Assembly (NCBI GenBank): GCA_033675265.1
Contig: JAUJYZ010001239.1
Span: forward strand, 466,524-530,523
Direction of reading: 5' to 3'
DNA: 64,000 bases
Origin: Actinostola sp. cb2023
Lineage: Eukaryota; Cnidaria; Anthozoa; Actiniaria; Actinostolidae
Made by a program: the position numbers and the translations under genes. How positions within the stretch are numbered: the stretch's first letter is position 1; each line of letters opens with the position of its first letter. Positions 37,201-48,345 of the stretch are shown piece after piece. A model generated the notes under the pieces. It ran no database searches, was not told where the DNA came from, and worked only from the letters and a program-made list of their open reading frames with translations.

Positions 37201-40200
37201 ATGTTGAATATTTAAAATCAACTCGAACGTTTACAAAAACTTCAGAATGTTGGTCTTTTCCAGTGAAATACTCCATAATTTTCGACTTTATATATTATAA
37301 AATAAATAGAAGATGGCTTTCTATGTTCTATACAAAAATGATGCACTTTTGAGCTCTTGAAATGCAGCTGCATCCACTTGCTAGCATTTCAAGATCTCAG
37401 GCGTACATCATTTTTACTATGGAGATATGGAGGTCATTCTTTCACCTGAGCCATCTTCTATTTGTTATTGTTGGTTTTTGTCCAATCAGGTCCGAGCACC
37501 AAAGCCCGCTGGGATTTCCTGTGGTATAACGTCTACTTCCGTGGACAGCAAACGGGAACTCCGGATGAAAATGGCTGTATGTTGTGGATTCATCAAAGGT
37601 TTCGAGAATGAATTTGATGCCTTTTATTGTCGTGACTCACTTTCGAGGAATCCATATTTATCATTCTTTCACCTGAGGTCGTTTGAATTGATGGGGAATA
37701 CATTTTCAGGAGAGAAATCGAGGAGTATCGATCGTGACCTGTAGTGATTTGAGAGTCGATGTTTCCGTCCTTCTCATTATTTATGGAGGGGAGAGTTAGA
37801 GGAGCCAAAACACGTCAAAATCGTCCGAAACGAGGAAAAATGAAGACAAGACGGTATGTACATGTGAAATACACTTTATTTAGAAGCTATCATTCATTTA
37901 CTGTATTTTTATAATGTACGTGCCGGCCACATACATTCTTACCAAATACCCAGCACAGATATATAGCCTGGGTTTCCTGTGCATGTACGTGTATTTTGGT
38001 GCATCTTTATAAATACAGCTTTTACTTGGTATTTTATAGAGTAATTTGTCGCTTGGTAATAGTTTGTCAAGTAGTTTGTAAGGTTTCGTCAAGCGTCTGG
38101 GCTCGGTATTTTTTCCAAGTCTTTTTACGCTTGACGAAACCTTACAAACTACTTTATGAACTTTGGTATTGATTTTCTTTACAAGCGGAACAAGAAATTA
38201 TAGGAGATGAAACACAAGTTGGTACTAGTTATAATCTTGCTGATGCCCGAATCAAGAGATGTCAGGTTTGTTATCATACTCATGTTCTCTAAAACTGTAA
38301 CAGTGTATTGAAACCCCGGGGAGGGGGGGATACTCCCATATATACTCTATATAGTATTTGCCCCCCGAATAGGGTATGGTTTTTGAACCTCCAGGCTCCG
38401 GTTGCACGAAAGGTGAATAGCGCTATCCACCGCCTAAGTCCTATCCAACGGATAAAATCTATTGGATAACTGCATCAGTTTTATCCGTTGGATAGGACTT
38501 ATCCGGTGGATAGCGCTATTCACCTTTCGTGCAACCGGGGCCTGATCCTTAAATTGGGTACCATATTTTGCTTTTTCGCCAAAAATTAAAATATTCGATC
38601 TTTAAATTGGGTACCCTTTTTTTATTTTGATAAAAAATCCGCTTAGCGTAACAGCCAGCATGTGTACTTCTGATATTAATGATTTCCAAAGGAATATTAT
38701 TAACTTTTTCCTTAAATTGGGTCTATATTTCAGTTACAAATCCTTGGAAAGGGTATGAATTTTCCAATTCTGCATCCTTAAATAGGGTCAGGGTTTCGAC
38801 ATCCCGTGGGCACAACCCTATCCTAAATTTCTGGGAGTTTCCCCCCCCCCCCCACCCTCCCTCTCCCGTCTACCCCCTCCCAACCCCCCCCCCCCCCCCC
38901 CCTCCCATCTACCCCTCCATCTACCCCCCCCCCCTAAATAGCCAGAGGCTAATAAACTTGTGGCCCTCGAATAATCTGTTTTGTAGTAATATGTCATCCA
39001 TTCTTGTTTCAGCATGCAGCTCTTTTCCAAACATTTTTTGAAGTTATGAATGAATACTATGCAACTCAAACAGGCTACAGAGAAAAATGCAAGGCATGGA
39101 TACAAAGACAGCTAGAAATTAGTATGTTTATAATGTTGCATATTTACCTAAATTAATGTATTTTTGAAGAAGTTAAGTTACATTGTACTTTCTTTTCTTA
39201 AAGTGCAACTGAAATGAATATCAAACAACTTTTAGCTTTTTTGCAGGCATCACTAAGATGTGCACTTTCACTCAGCTAAAAGTTGTTTGATGTTCTTTTC
39301 TTTTTCCACTCTAAATGTCGAAATAAATTTAGAGGATTTGAATGAAACAAAGTACTTTACAAACCATGTAACGTCACACTCTGCAACATATTTTTCTTGA
39401 ATATCTTAGAAAGCAACCATTTTACAAAAATATGTTTATGATAACATTATTTTTTTCAATATTATTAATATAACTTATCGAATTGATGAATAATTAATGA
39501 GGGAAATACAATAGAAATCATAAGCGTAGCAGACATCTGTAAATCGGCAAGAGATTCCTCCTCATTTGCATTCAACTTTAACTTGGATTTTCTCGGCCAA
39601 ACTGTTTCCTATCATCCAAATTATAGTAAAACATCCACTTGTACATCGTTGGATTCGATAAGTAAAATACAATATTCCCGATCTGTATGGGATTGGCTCG
39701 AGTTTGTAAATCCCATACAGATCGGCCGCTCATATTGCATATAGTACATAAAATGCAACTAAATATTTCATTTCAGTTGCACTTTAATCCCTTCTGTCCT
39801 TCCTTCCCTTAGTTCCTTCCTTCATTTCTCCTTCTCTCCCTTCTTCCATGACTTTAGATGGTGATGATGATAGTTGCTTGAGTTTTCCCTTTCCTTTTTC
39901 CCTTTAGCTGGAAAAGCTAAAACTAGTGAAGAAGTAGAAGATATGTTAGAAAGTGCAAATCCAGCAATCATTACTTCAGATGTGAGCAACTTTCCTCTTT
40001 TTTCTTTAGCAGTTTTGTATGATTACTTGAAATAATCAACATCAATCATTCAACCAATGAGTGTTCTAATCCAGGCACAAGTGATCAGCGGGACAAAATT
40101 TTACAATGAATTGTTTTTGGAAATCTAGATTGTGATAGAGATACAACAAGCCAAACAAGCCCTGGGTGACATAGAGGCTACATGTAGTGATATCATTACA

Positions 40201-41518
40201 CTGGAAAAGAGTATTCAGGTACTTGTTGTGTTCTGATGTTGCTGCTGTTGCTACGTTTGTTGATCATTTTCGTAACTACATTTGGTTTTATTTCACATAG
40301 GAAAGTCATGAATTTCAAGATATGTACATGTTGGTACAAAGTCTGCTAGATCAGACAGATCAGGTGAGATCATCATCATATTCATCACCATCATCTGTGA
40401 TGATCATTATTAACATAATGATTCACAATGCACTTTCTGGGTTATCAGTAGATTTATAAACAGTTGAACCAAAACACACGATCTATAAAAATACAAAATC
40501 AAGAATATTAAATTATAGATGCACAGATCTAGAAGATGTCAAAGTGATGTGAGAATGACTATGTAGTCGCACCATATTTTGACACCATCTGTACATCTAT
40601 AAGAGTACAAAGACGCAGCAAAATGGAATATATTTGTTTAACACACACATTAAACATATTTTTGGTTTCTTTTGACTTGATTTTTATCATTATTATATCA
40701 TTATTATAAGTGAATTAATGTATGTTATGTTGTGTGTTTACTGAGGATGCATGGTTAGACTACAAGTTCGAGTTTTCTATGAGTCAATAGTCAACAAGGC
40801 GCGTAGCGTCGAGTTGACTATTTGAACCGGCATAGAAAACGAGAACGAGTAGTCTAATTGTTTGAGTAGAAACCAACTAGCATACTACCTTTGATTTAAC
40901 CCCAATATTTATTGATTTTTCGCTTTGTTTTTGTTCAAAACGCCGGCTTTTTCACTACTCACTATCTATCACGCAGTATATAGTGAGTATGTTAGCCAAT
41001 CAGATTGAAGGATTCGTGATAGTATGCTAGTTGGTTTCTACTAATTCACATTAGTGCTGCAATGTGGTAGATGGGATTGCATATTTATTTGTATAACATA
41101 TAGAATTTGCAGTGACTATGTTTTAAAAGAAATGGTCAACACTTTAGCTGTGCGTCCATCAAGTTTATGGAGCACTTGGGAATTTGGGAGAACACTCGTG
41201 AAGCTAGAGTTGCTCTCGGCTATGCCTCGTGCAACTCTTACGCTGCTCTCGTGCTCTCCCAAATTCCTGTGTGCTCCATAACTCGATGGACGCACGCTAA
41301 GCGTTGACCAACAAATCATGGTTCAAGTCCATATTACAACCCCCAGTACAACAGACCAATATTAATTATTGAACCATCTCAATGTTAAACAATATCATTA
41401 CTTCCAACATTTTTAATTTCAGGATGAAATGACAGACATAATAGAATATAATATAGAACAAGCTGTTGACTATGTACAGTCAGCAAAAACAGACACTAAG
41501 AAGGCTATGGGTCAGTAG
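26632..41518 (+). CDS. Syntaxin-1-like SNARE, copy A (lacks membrane anchor)
   Basis: Ten exons join in frame: 26632-26664, 26835-26924, 27389-27488, 34790-34864, 38186-38265, 39013-39121, 39908-39981, 40129-40218, 40301-40363 and 41423-41518, giving 269 aa. The order matches syntaxin-1: short N-peptide [11 protein letters not shown], Habc helices ([47 protein letters not shown]), linker [13 protein letters not shown], then the Qa-SNARE helix. Plasma-membrane syntaxins pair with SNAP-25 and synaptobrevin to drive vesicle fusion. Oddities: 18 extra bases put six residues (LLDQTD) just before the zero-layer Gln, and against copy B the last exon has lost 23 bases, so it stops at KKAMGQ with no TM segment. 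No TM exon was found. It may be a pseudogene or make a soluble product. Confidence 0.8.
28505..28607. mobile_element. TA-flanked TAGAGTGC MITE, copy 2
   Basis: TAGAGTGCAAATATTATATC with a perfect mirror at the right end, about 103 bp, nearly a full hairpin. It contains the family motif TTAGTACTAAATG. Confidence 0.9.
28799..29240. repeat. Left array of AAGATCTTAT/AAGATTCTTAT units
   Basis: Alternating 10- and 11-base units AAGATCTTAT and AAGATTCTTAT, each close to self-complementary, repeated about 40 times with drift. Confidence 0.95.
30778..31372. repeat. Right array of AAGATCTTATT units
   Basis: The same core, here arranged in higher-order units: four copies of a 36-base unit containing GATATTGATATGTAAGATTG (30868-31012), and two copies of a roughly 80-base unit around CTTAAGATTCCTTTAAGGTA (31134-31285). 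Confidence 0.95.
32087..32944. mobile_element. Fold-back element, 858 bp
   Basis: An almost continuous palindrome with centre near 32510. Arms start GGTTAGAGAATAA and share CAGACGGTGATTTGGGGAGG and GCGAATTCTTTGCATACCTC. No coding capacity is seen; open frames inside are mirror artefacts. Confidence 0.85.
33178..34647. mobile_element. TA-flanked element with 370-bp TIRs
   Basis: Ends TAGTCCAGTCAT and mirror, with arms of about 370 bases (33179-33550 and 34270-34645) that include GATCCCTGTGGTAAGGGTCA. It lies in copy A intron 3 next to exon 4. The interior holds a TAGAGTGC MITE (33740-33884) and no intact gene. TA ends fit a Tc1/mariner-type non-autonomous element. Confidence 0.8.
33740..33884. 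mobile_element. TA-flanked TAGAGTGC MITE, copy 3
   Basis: TAGAGTGCAAACCATATGTC with its exact mirror at the right end; 145 bp, nested in the element 33178-34647. Confidence 0.9.
34670..34770. repeat. (TCTA)n/(ATCC)n microsatellite
   Basis: Directly upstream of syntaxin exon 4. Copy B has a longer version at the same place (46506-46650), so it predates the duplication. Confidence 0.95.
35007..35420. repeat. Direct tandem duplication, 200-bp unit
   Basis: TCAAAAACCTACCAACGG starts at 35007 and 35207, and a third partial start lies at 35403. The two units differ at few positions, including a 7-base deletion in the second. Confidence 0.95.
35962..37995. mobile_element. Large palindrome (fold-back), 2 kb
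   Basis: Outer arms (35962-36089 and 37861-37995) and inner arms (36704-37090 and 37478-37866) are mirror copies, sharing GCACAGGAAACCCAGGCTAT and GTCCACGGAAGTAGACGTTA. Only about 390 central bases are unpaired apart from the inserted element 36090-36703. It is in intron 4 of copy A and is absent from copy B. Confidence 0.9.
36090..36703. mobile_element. Small transposon inside the palindrome
   Basis: Ends CGGGCATCTGACAGGTTG and mirrored CAACCTGTCAGATGCCCTG, flanked by ACATGT on each side. The opposite palindrome arm at about 37858-37868 shows the uninterrupted site. The interior repeats GTGCGGGATT near both ends. Confidence 0.75.
38396..38541. mobile_element. Palindromic MITE, GGTTGCACGAAAGG ends
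   Basis: Mirror arms of about 65 bases sharing GGTGAATAGCGCTATCCACC lie inside a stretch that repeats TTAAATTGGGTACC/TCCTTAAAT (38546-38790). Confidence 0.85.
38838..38938. repeat. C-rich homopolymer tract
   Basis: Long C runs with a few T/A interruptions, in copy A intron 5 only. Lengths are likely unreliable. Confidence 0.9.
39198..39787. mobile_element. TTAA-flanked Kolobok-type MITE in copy A intron 6
   Basis: Core 39202-39783 begins AGTGCAACTGAAATGA and ends with TCATTTCAGTTGCACT (with a one-base difference inside); TTAA flanks both sides. Copy B shows the undisturbed site, a single TTAA in TTTTCTTAATCCC near 52060, so the TTAA duplication is seen directly. A second mirrored motif, AACAACTTTTAGC, lies within the left end. 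Confidence 0.92.
40867..41042. mobile_element. MITE, AGTAGAAACCAACTAGCATA ends (copy A)
   Basis: Mirror ends AGTAGAAACCAACTAGCATA. The same element is at 53268-53449 in copy B, so it was present before the gene duplicated. Confidence 0.85.
41128..41315. mobile_element. Fold-back MITE in copy A intron 9
   Basis: Mirror arms sharing TGGTCAACACTTAGC-like ends and CGTCCATC(A/G)AGTT.ATGGAGCAC. It is absent from copy B at the matching place near 53800. Confidence 0.75.
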
Positions 41519-41689
41519 TAACTATTATATTAACTAGTCATTTCTGGTTGAAAGTGAAGTGCTGCGAGTTGTGCACTGCCGTACATGTAGCTTTCAATGC
41601 ATACATGTACATGTGGCTCTGTCAGCGAGGCGCATTAGTCGTAGCATTAAATAATAAAATGCAGTATAATAATAACTAGACGCTCTAGT

Positions 41690-42525
41690 AGCGTTAAGTC
41701 AGGCTTCTTAGAGCAAGCAGTGGTTGCTGCGATTGGTAATCTCGACTGAATCTGATTGGCTCTCGACCATTATATCATATTATCAATGAAATATTGTCAG
41801 TGGCAATAAAGCTCGAGCAAGACCCCGAGCGTCCTAGACTAATGCATCAAACAAGTAGCAAGGTAATTCATTAACGCACTATGGTTTAGAATTATCATAA
41901 AGTATTGTATATGTACAATAATCAAATCTCCCAGCACAAGAATAGCTTTTTCTAGCTAGAATATCACAATCATCAAGAGTATTTACCATGTCAGTTCTAC
42001 TGAATACATGAAATTCCATACACAGGACGTGACGAGATAAACGATCGCTTCTACAAAAATAATACTGATTGTATAAGCATAATCTAACTGTATTTTACTA
42101 GCATTTAATACAATAAAACAACACAAAAGAATGACGAGATTTACTGTGAGGACTGTAAGAGCCACATGTGCTGAATACTAGTAGTTTTCCAGTTGCTTCG
42201 TTGACGATCTTCGCTTCATCCAACATGACGACATTCAAGTTCAGGTCATCAAGATCAGTCTTGCTCTTGCTTTTCTTGCAATCAGAGTAGTTCTTTTCAG
42301 CTTCAGAGTTCGTAATCAAGTCAATAGTCATTGTTTTGTCATTTTGTTCATAGTTTGTGTTGACAGAGGACGATCGATGTCTCTTCAAGCTTAGCATTCT
42401 CGTACCCAGAGCTCCTCGCGGTCGGCACAAGGCGCATGCGCTGTAGAACCCAATATGCATTTTGAGGTCAAAGAATACGAAGAAGAAGAACACTCTGCAT
42501 TTCCCACAGGAAGCCCGACTAATAA
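41690..42525. mobile_element. Dispersed element with TAAGTCRGGCTTCYT ends, copy 1
   Basis: Left end TTAAGTCAGGCTTCTTAGAG and inverted right end GGAAGCCCGACTAATAATA. The second copy, at 58222-61112, is colinear. The minus strand carries an unrecognised frame (42098-42493, about 131 aa; Lys/Asp/Asn-rich) whose central part is also in copy 2, so it is a repeat-borne gene relic, not a host gene. Confidence 0.65.
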
Positions 42526-42555
42526 TAACTTTATTACTGTGTCATGTGTTCTAGC

Positions 42556-43680
42556 TTACAAGAAACTAATTCGAGACACCTATCTATATATATTTTTATT
42601 TTTATTTTCTATATTTTCTTACTCACTTTTAAAGAGCATTGAGATTTATATGTAATGCGCTTTTTCAAGAATTAAATTATTATTATATTATACCCACTAA
42701 AATCCCCTCCCCCTCCCATATCTCTACTTATTCTCATTCCCACCCTTGTCCCATTGTTCCCATCCCACATCTCCAATGATTCTCATTCCCGTCCCGATCA
42801 CATTGTTCCATTCCATGTCTCTATTATTTTTATTCAAAGATGAAGAAGATGCATATGAATTTGATGACTCACATCAAATGAACATGAAAGGAGCTTTTAT
42901 GGACGAATTCTTTCAAAAGGTAGAATTATTTTGATTTGTTGACTCGAAATATTCCTCAAATGTGCTCAGTGAAAACATCATTAATCAACGACTAATCTTT
43001 GATCAGTTTTCTTGATTTATTTTTTTGTCTTTTTCGTCCAAGGTCGCGGATATTCGACAAAAATTTGAAAGAATCACTGAAGATGTAGAAAGCGTTAAAA
43101 AGTCTCATAGAGCCATTCTTACCACTGCAGCTTCAGTCAATCCAGATCAAGGTACAATTACATGTACTTACAAGAAACTAATTCGAGACACCTATCTATA
43201 CCCACTAAAATCCTCTCCCCCTCCCATATCGCTACTGATTCTCATTCCCACCCTTGTCCCATTGTTCCCATCCCACATCTCCAATGATTCTCATTCCCGT
43301 CCCGGTCACATTGTTCCATTCCATGTCTCTATTATTTTTATTCAAAGATGAAGAAGATGCATATGAATTTGATGACTCACATCAAATGAACATGAAAGGA
43401 GCTTTTATGGAGGAATTCTTTCAAAAGGTAGAATTATTTTGATTTGTTGACTCGAAATATTTCTCAAATGTGCTCAGTGAAAACATCATTAATCAACGAC
43501 TAATCTTTGATCAGTTTTCTTGATTTATGTTTTTGTCTTTTTCGTCCAAGGTCGCGGATATTCGACAAAAAATTGAAAGAATCACTGAAGATGTAGAAAG
43601 CGTTAAAGAGTCTCATAGAGCCATTCTTACCACTGCAGTTCCAGATCAAGGTACAATTACTTACTGTAACTATTAAGTGA
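42556..43680 (+). repeat. Tandem duplication of exons 2-3 in copy B
   Basis: ACAAGAAACTAATTCGAGAC occurs at 42559 and 43171. Each is followed by a pyrimidine-rich minisatellite (CCCATTGTTCCCATCCCAC), exon 2 and exon 3. The first unit has about 100 extra AT-rich bases. Exon 3a has nine extra bases compared with 3b. Confidence 0.9.
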
Positions 43681-43778
43681 TCATTCCCTATGTATAGCAC
43701 TGTCACATGTTATTGTTATTCGACCTGTCAGTTTACCAATCTTTCATTTTTTTATTGTGAAGATTTTTTCCTTTTTAC

Positions 43779-44528
43779 TCGGGCCCAGGCGTGCCTAAGG
43801 CCGGGCCGAGTCTATAATTACAGTTGGTATTTTTTTTTTGGTTCATCCCGGTCATGAATCTGCAATCGAGTGGGACTGGGAACGAGACCACGAGACTTAT
43901 CAACACGCATCTCAACACGACGACCTCTTTCTTCGCAAACCCACAAGAAAGATTACAAAGCACAAACCAATCAGGGGAAGCACCTGAGGTCAAGGGGCAA
44001 AAATCTAAATCTATTCTCGTCTATATTTAGATTGAAACAAGACGCTCTAGTAGCGTGAAGTCGGGCTATTAACGTTTTTATTGATATACTGTAAAGTTCC
44101 GAAAGTTAGCCTCCTCCGCAGGCTAGTCTATAGCTCGGAATACTGAATATTGGTCCACAGGCCGGCCATACCAAACGTTATGACAATGACAATGACAGTT
44201 GCGTGACGAGGGAGACTGTTTGTTGGTGATCATAGATAAAGATCTCGAATCAGACGTATTCGTCTTGAGGTTGCATCGGGTCAGATGGTTCTGATAACTT
44301 CCGTCCTTTGTTTTTGTTTAAGATATTTAAGCTTACAAAGGCTTCAATAGCACTATACACGTACTGAAGTAATTCTATGCTCAAACGGGTCAAATAGTTC
44401 GCTCTTGTTTATGTTGGTGCCCATGCGTCTCTCATTATGTACTTCATTTCAGAACGCAATTGCACCAGGGCACGAGTGAACGCTCAATGAGCGTCTTCTT
44501 CACTATTAACTACTCTTTGTTAAAACCT
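43779..44528. other. Copy-B-only insertion in intron 3, no gene
   Basis: Absent at the matching place in copy A (near 27610). It starts with GGGCCCAGGCGTGCCTAAGG, includes AGACGCTCTAGTAGCGTGAAG shared with 41683, and has no recognised coding region. Confidence 0.6.
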
Positions 44529-45275
44529 GTGTATTTTTATATTGAAATTCTTTCAGAATATGATATAATATATTCTCATCAATGACATCATAATTTGCTG
44601 ACACAAGTCTGAGGAGTACACAGCATATATTTAACAATTATTCGCCGAAGGCAAAGTGATTATCGGTGAATATTCACCATAATCACTAAGCCTGAGGCGA
44701 ATAATTGTTTTAGTATAATTTTAGACTTGAATATCAGAGAAAAGACAAAATTCAGGATAAAAAATCCGTTTTATTAGTAGTTTCCACTTTGGTGATTTCA
44801 CTTCCGCTCTAGTCGTGCGCATGACATAATATGCAAATGCTGTACATTTACAAAATCAATCGAGGTATTAAAATGGGGAATTTGCAGGTCTTGCGTGACA
44901 TTTTAAATTTTAATCCAACAAAAACAAAAATATAATATTTGAAAAGAGCACACCAAAGTTAGCAAAAATTGAAATTTTGAAGTAATTTCGATGAATAGAG
45001 CGAAAGTTATGGGCGACAGCTGTTGCCCACCACCGTACGTTTCTTAAGAAAAAAGCCAACTTAGCACATCTCCACATGTATAGTGAGACAGGGACTGGCG
45101 GTTAAACTAATAAAGACTGCGTCAGTGTAATAATAATAATAATAATCGCGATGACATAATTACATTCAATAACGCGATGATGTAATAACATTCAATAAGT
45201 GTGTAGAATCTTGTTAATAACTACAATCCCATGCAAAATAAAATGTGCCACCATGAAATCGTAAGTCTCACCCCC

Positions 45276-45316
45276 CCCTCCCCGTGTCTCACCCCCCCCC
45301 CCCCCCTCCCCGTTCC
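45276..45316. repeat. C-rich tract
   Basis: Runs of 8 and about 14 C in a CTCACCCCCC context, copy B only. Confidence 0.85.
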
Positions 45317-45581
45317 AAAGTTGATGTTTGGGTTCAAAATTCCCTCAGATATTGGGTTCAAAATTCCCTCAGATATTACAAACCATCACTGATCAACATT
45401 GTGGAAGGGGAAGGGATCATAGGTGTCTCGTTTATATTGCAGGAGATTGTAGTATTAAAGAACTATAGTTTCGAATATTTAATAAAATATGTTCTTTATG
45501 TTCTGTCTCATTGCATTGATACATGTAAATGCATGAAGTAATGAATTGATGGATGAATCTATTTATCTATCTACCGGTAAC

Positions 45582-46506
45582 TACAGTCATTTGCAAAAAT
45601 TCTGGCCGCCACGGTATATCAATATATCAATATATCGGGTGCATCACTAATACTATTAAATGAAGCAAGATTTACAAACAACAAACGTAAGACTAAAATA
45701 AACATTATACTAAATATTTCTACCAACTTTGCTGGCGTTAACCCGCTTTAAGGACGTTCGCGCGCATTGTTCACGCGCATCTTTTCTGCGCATAAAATCA
45801 AGGTTCGAATCATCTCGGTCCAGTCCTCTTTCCTCACGTCCAAGATGGCAGCCAGTCACGCATGTTACGTAGACGATTTTCATCGGCTAATATCTCGAGA
45901 ACGATACCGGTGACCCCCATTTTTTATTTTGTGATTTTACAAAGAATCATAAAAGCTCCCTATGTACCAAATTTAAAGAAAAAAACATGGTTAGATTTTG
46001 ATCAAAACACGAATTTAGATGAAAACTTGAACCTACCTTCACGCGAAAGAGTCGTCGATGGCTACGTGATGACTGTAAATATGAGCCAAAACCTACAGGT
46101 TGTTTCTATATATTCACAAATCTTTGTACATAATTTTGTTCTATAAACTCTTAGATAGCCATTTGAGGAAAATTTTAGCAATCCGTTTAGTTTTTCTACA
46201 AAAAAAATACCTGTCATTCTCGACTTTCCGTGGATTTAACGCACGTAATTTTCGATCAGAAAAAGGGTATACTTTGAAGAAATCTGACTACATAGCGATA
46301 TCGGTGACCCCCATTTTTTATTTGCTCATTTAGCTTCTATAATGATCTTATTTCACCATACGAAGTTTCAGGGGAAAAACATGGATAGTTTTTTTGCCCG
46401 CGAACGTCCTTAAGGGAAATTTTCGATTATTTAATTACCCATAATGCACCTGATATATTGATATACTGATACTTCGTAGCGGCCAGAATTTTTGCAATTG
46501 ACTGTA
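45582..46506. mobile_element. TA-flanked element, 921 bp
   Basis: TIRs CAGTCATTTGCAAAAATTCT (left) and mirrored TGACTG end, with TA on both sides. Both inner ends carry a short ATATATTGATA-rich segment. The middle repeats GGTGACCCCCATTTTTTATTT twice (45910 and 46302). Typical Tc1/mariner-like ends; no transposase seen. Confidence 0.85.
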
Positions 46507-46652
46507 TCTATCCATCCATCCATCCATCCATCCATCCATCCATCCATCCATCCATCCATCCATCCATCCATCCATCCATCCATCCATCCATCCATCCATC
46601 CATCCATCCATCCATCCATCCATCCATCCATCTATCTATCTATCTACATGTA
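46506..46652. repeat. (ATCC)n microsatellite
   Basis: About 30 ATCC units, directly upstream of copy B exon 4. It produces a false repeated MDGW/IHPS frame. Confidence 0.98.
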
Positions 46653-46909
46653 TTTGTATTTCTTTAGGACTGAAGGACAATATGGAAGCATGTGTGTCAC
46701 AGATCCAGAGAACAGCCAATGGGGTCAGAAGTAACTTAAAAGGTAAATCACACATCTGATTAATTACATGTACGTGTATTTGGTGCATCTTTATAAATAC
46801 AGCTTTTACTTGGTATTTTATAGAGTAATTTGTCGCTTGGTAATAGTTCGTCAAGTAGTTTGTAAGGTTTCGTCAAGCGTCTGGACTCTACGGTGGCCCA
46901 TAGGGGACA

Positions 46910-47115
46910 CGCTGCAAATAAGACAAGTTGCTGCAAATAAGACGAGTTGCTGCAAATAAAAAACGAGTTGCTGCAAATAAAACAAGTTGCTGCAAATAAA
47001 ACGAGTTGCTGCAAATAAAACGAGTTGCTGCAAATAAGACGAGTTGCTGCAAATAAAACGAGTTGCTGCAAATAAAACGAATCGCTGCAAATAAAACGAG
47101 TTGCTGCAAATAAGG
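46910..47115 (+). repeat. Left subterminal 19-bp repeats of the IS3EU-like element
   Basis: About 10 copies of GTTGCTGCAAATAAAACGA with variants. Subterminal arrays of this kind usually bind the transposase. Confidence 0.9.
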
Positions 47116-47209
47116 ACATAAAACACTGCGCGCGCAGGGTGCGAGCGAAGGCTGGGTTCGACGACTCGTGCTTGGTAGCCTAGCCATCCACTTTTCCTCT
47201 CTTCGAATT

Positions 47210-47557
47210 ATGTTTTGTACTGGATGTGGAGGAAATATTACTCCCTTAGATGCAAACTTTTGTCCTTCCTGTGGCACACAAGTCAACAAAGATTCGAATA
47301 AAAGTCTTTTGGGAGCACAGAAACACCCAAGTTACGTTGAATTTAAGAAACGAAAAGAAGTTGACAGAACGTCAAAGTTCAAGAACAAGAAATCAAGGCT
47401 TGATATCATCGTGGAAGACGTTACCATACAAGTTGGAATGATGGCCTCGAGAGATGGCGATTTAAAGATTCAACGAGGTAGCAGTCTTCCTATTAAAGTG
47501 TCGCCATGTGTCAGCTATGAGACAATACATTTCTTGAAATCTGAGACAAACTTTTAA
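47210..47557 (+). CDS. Zinc-ribbon ORF at the left end of the IS3EU-like element
   Basis: 115 aa from ATG (47210) to TAA. Residues 1-27 are a zinc ribbon, CTGCGG...CPSCG (two CxxC knuckles), encoded inside the TIR. The rest is basic, then Ile/Val-rich, and is outside the TIR. The right TIR encodes almost the same ribbon as the start of the transposase, so two proteins share one N-terminal DNA-binding module. The function of this second product is unknown; regulation by competition for the ends is a guess. Confidence 0.5.
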   Translation: MFCTGCGGNITPLDANFCPSCGTQVNKDSNKSLLGAQKHPSYVEFKKRKEVDRTSKFKNKKSRLDIIVEDVTIQVGMMASRDGDLKIQRGSSLPIKVSPCVSYETIHFLKSETNF

Positions 47558-47612
47558 GTTTTAACTTTTAACTTTTAACTTTTAACTTTTAACTTTTAAC
47601 TTTTAATTTTCA
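47553..47612. repeat. (TTTTAAC)n microsatellite
   Basis: About seven 7-base units at the stop codon of the zinc-ribbon ORF. Confidence 0.95.
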
Positions 47613-47724
47613 GGGATTTGGTACTTTGTAAATATAGTGAAGGATGTAACTTACATTTTGTTGTACATTGTGTATGTACATATAACTTTGTTAAAGATCT
47701 AGAGTTATTTAATATTATAAGTTA

Positions 47725-47906
47725 AGCCTGGTTCATACTAGGTGACATAAATGCAAAATACACCTTTGCATTAGGTTTTATGTTATCATTGTGGACATCA
47801 CAGCGTAATGGCATAACAGGATTAGTGACATAATATATTTTAAAGCATAACAACATAAAACATCTACATAAGTTTATATAATTATTGCTATTGTGAACCA
47901 GCTTTA
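47725..47906. mobile_element. Small MITE inside the IS3EU-like element
   Basis: TAAGCCTGGTTCATACTAG at the left and mirrored TGTGAACCAGCTTTA at the right. The long minus-strand frame across it has no recognisable domain. Confidence 0.6.
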
Positions 47907-48345
47907 TTGTCCAGTTCCAGTTATTGTAAAAATGTTTTATAAAGAACACATTCTTTGTTCCTGTTTGCATGGCAAAATCAACACAATAGTACATTATCCC
48001 TCCTGCTGACTCATTAGCATTAAGGTATGGGATGAGACTCCCTGTCGAGCAATACGACAAAGAGCACATAAGTGCTAATTTTGTCAACAAGAGGGTGGGT
48101 TGGGTGGGTCGACTTCCACTCACCATCTCAATCTTGGTGAACTGACACATTTGCATAATTAATTCTACCTTATATACTGCTTATTACGTCATCGCACGGG
48201 ATAATGAATATTCATGAAGTATGAATAGGTTTTTATTGATTACCAATTTACATAATTTACAATAGAAATCCAATATTATTATTTATGAATTGGAATTTTT
48301 GAGGCATACCAAATTATTAGCACTATTACTAAATAGTGACATTTC

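Noticed and set aside
38818..39105. Gly-rich minus-strand frame
   Set aside because: Created by the poly-C tract opposite syntaxin exon 6.
42713..42837. C/T-rich segments before syntaxin exons 2a/2b as strong splice-acceptor tracts
   Set aside because: They look like polypyrimidine tracts, but the AG that follows shifts the frame; the original acceptor and first codons are gone.
46431..46734. MDGW and IHPS repeat proteins
   Set aside because: Translation of an (ATCC)n microsatellite.
46760..47289. Frames with LFAATRFICSNSFYLQQ repeats (also 50623-51126)
   Set aside because: They are the 19-bp subterminal transposon repeats read as protein.
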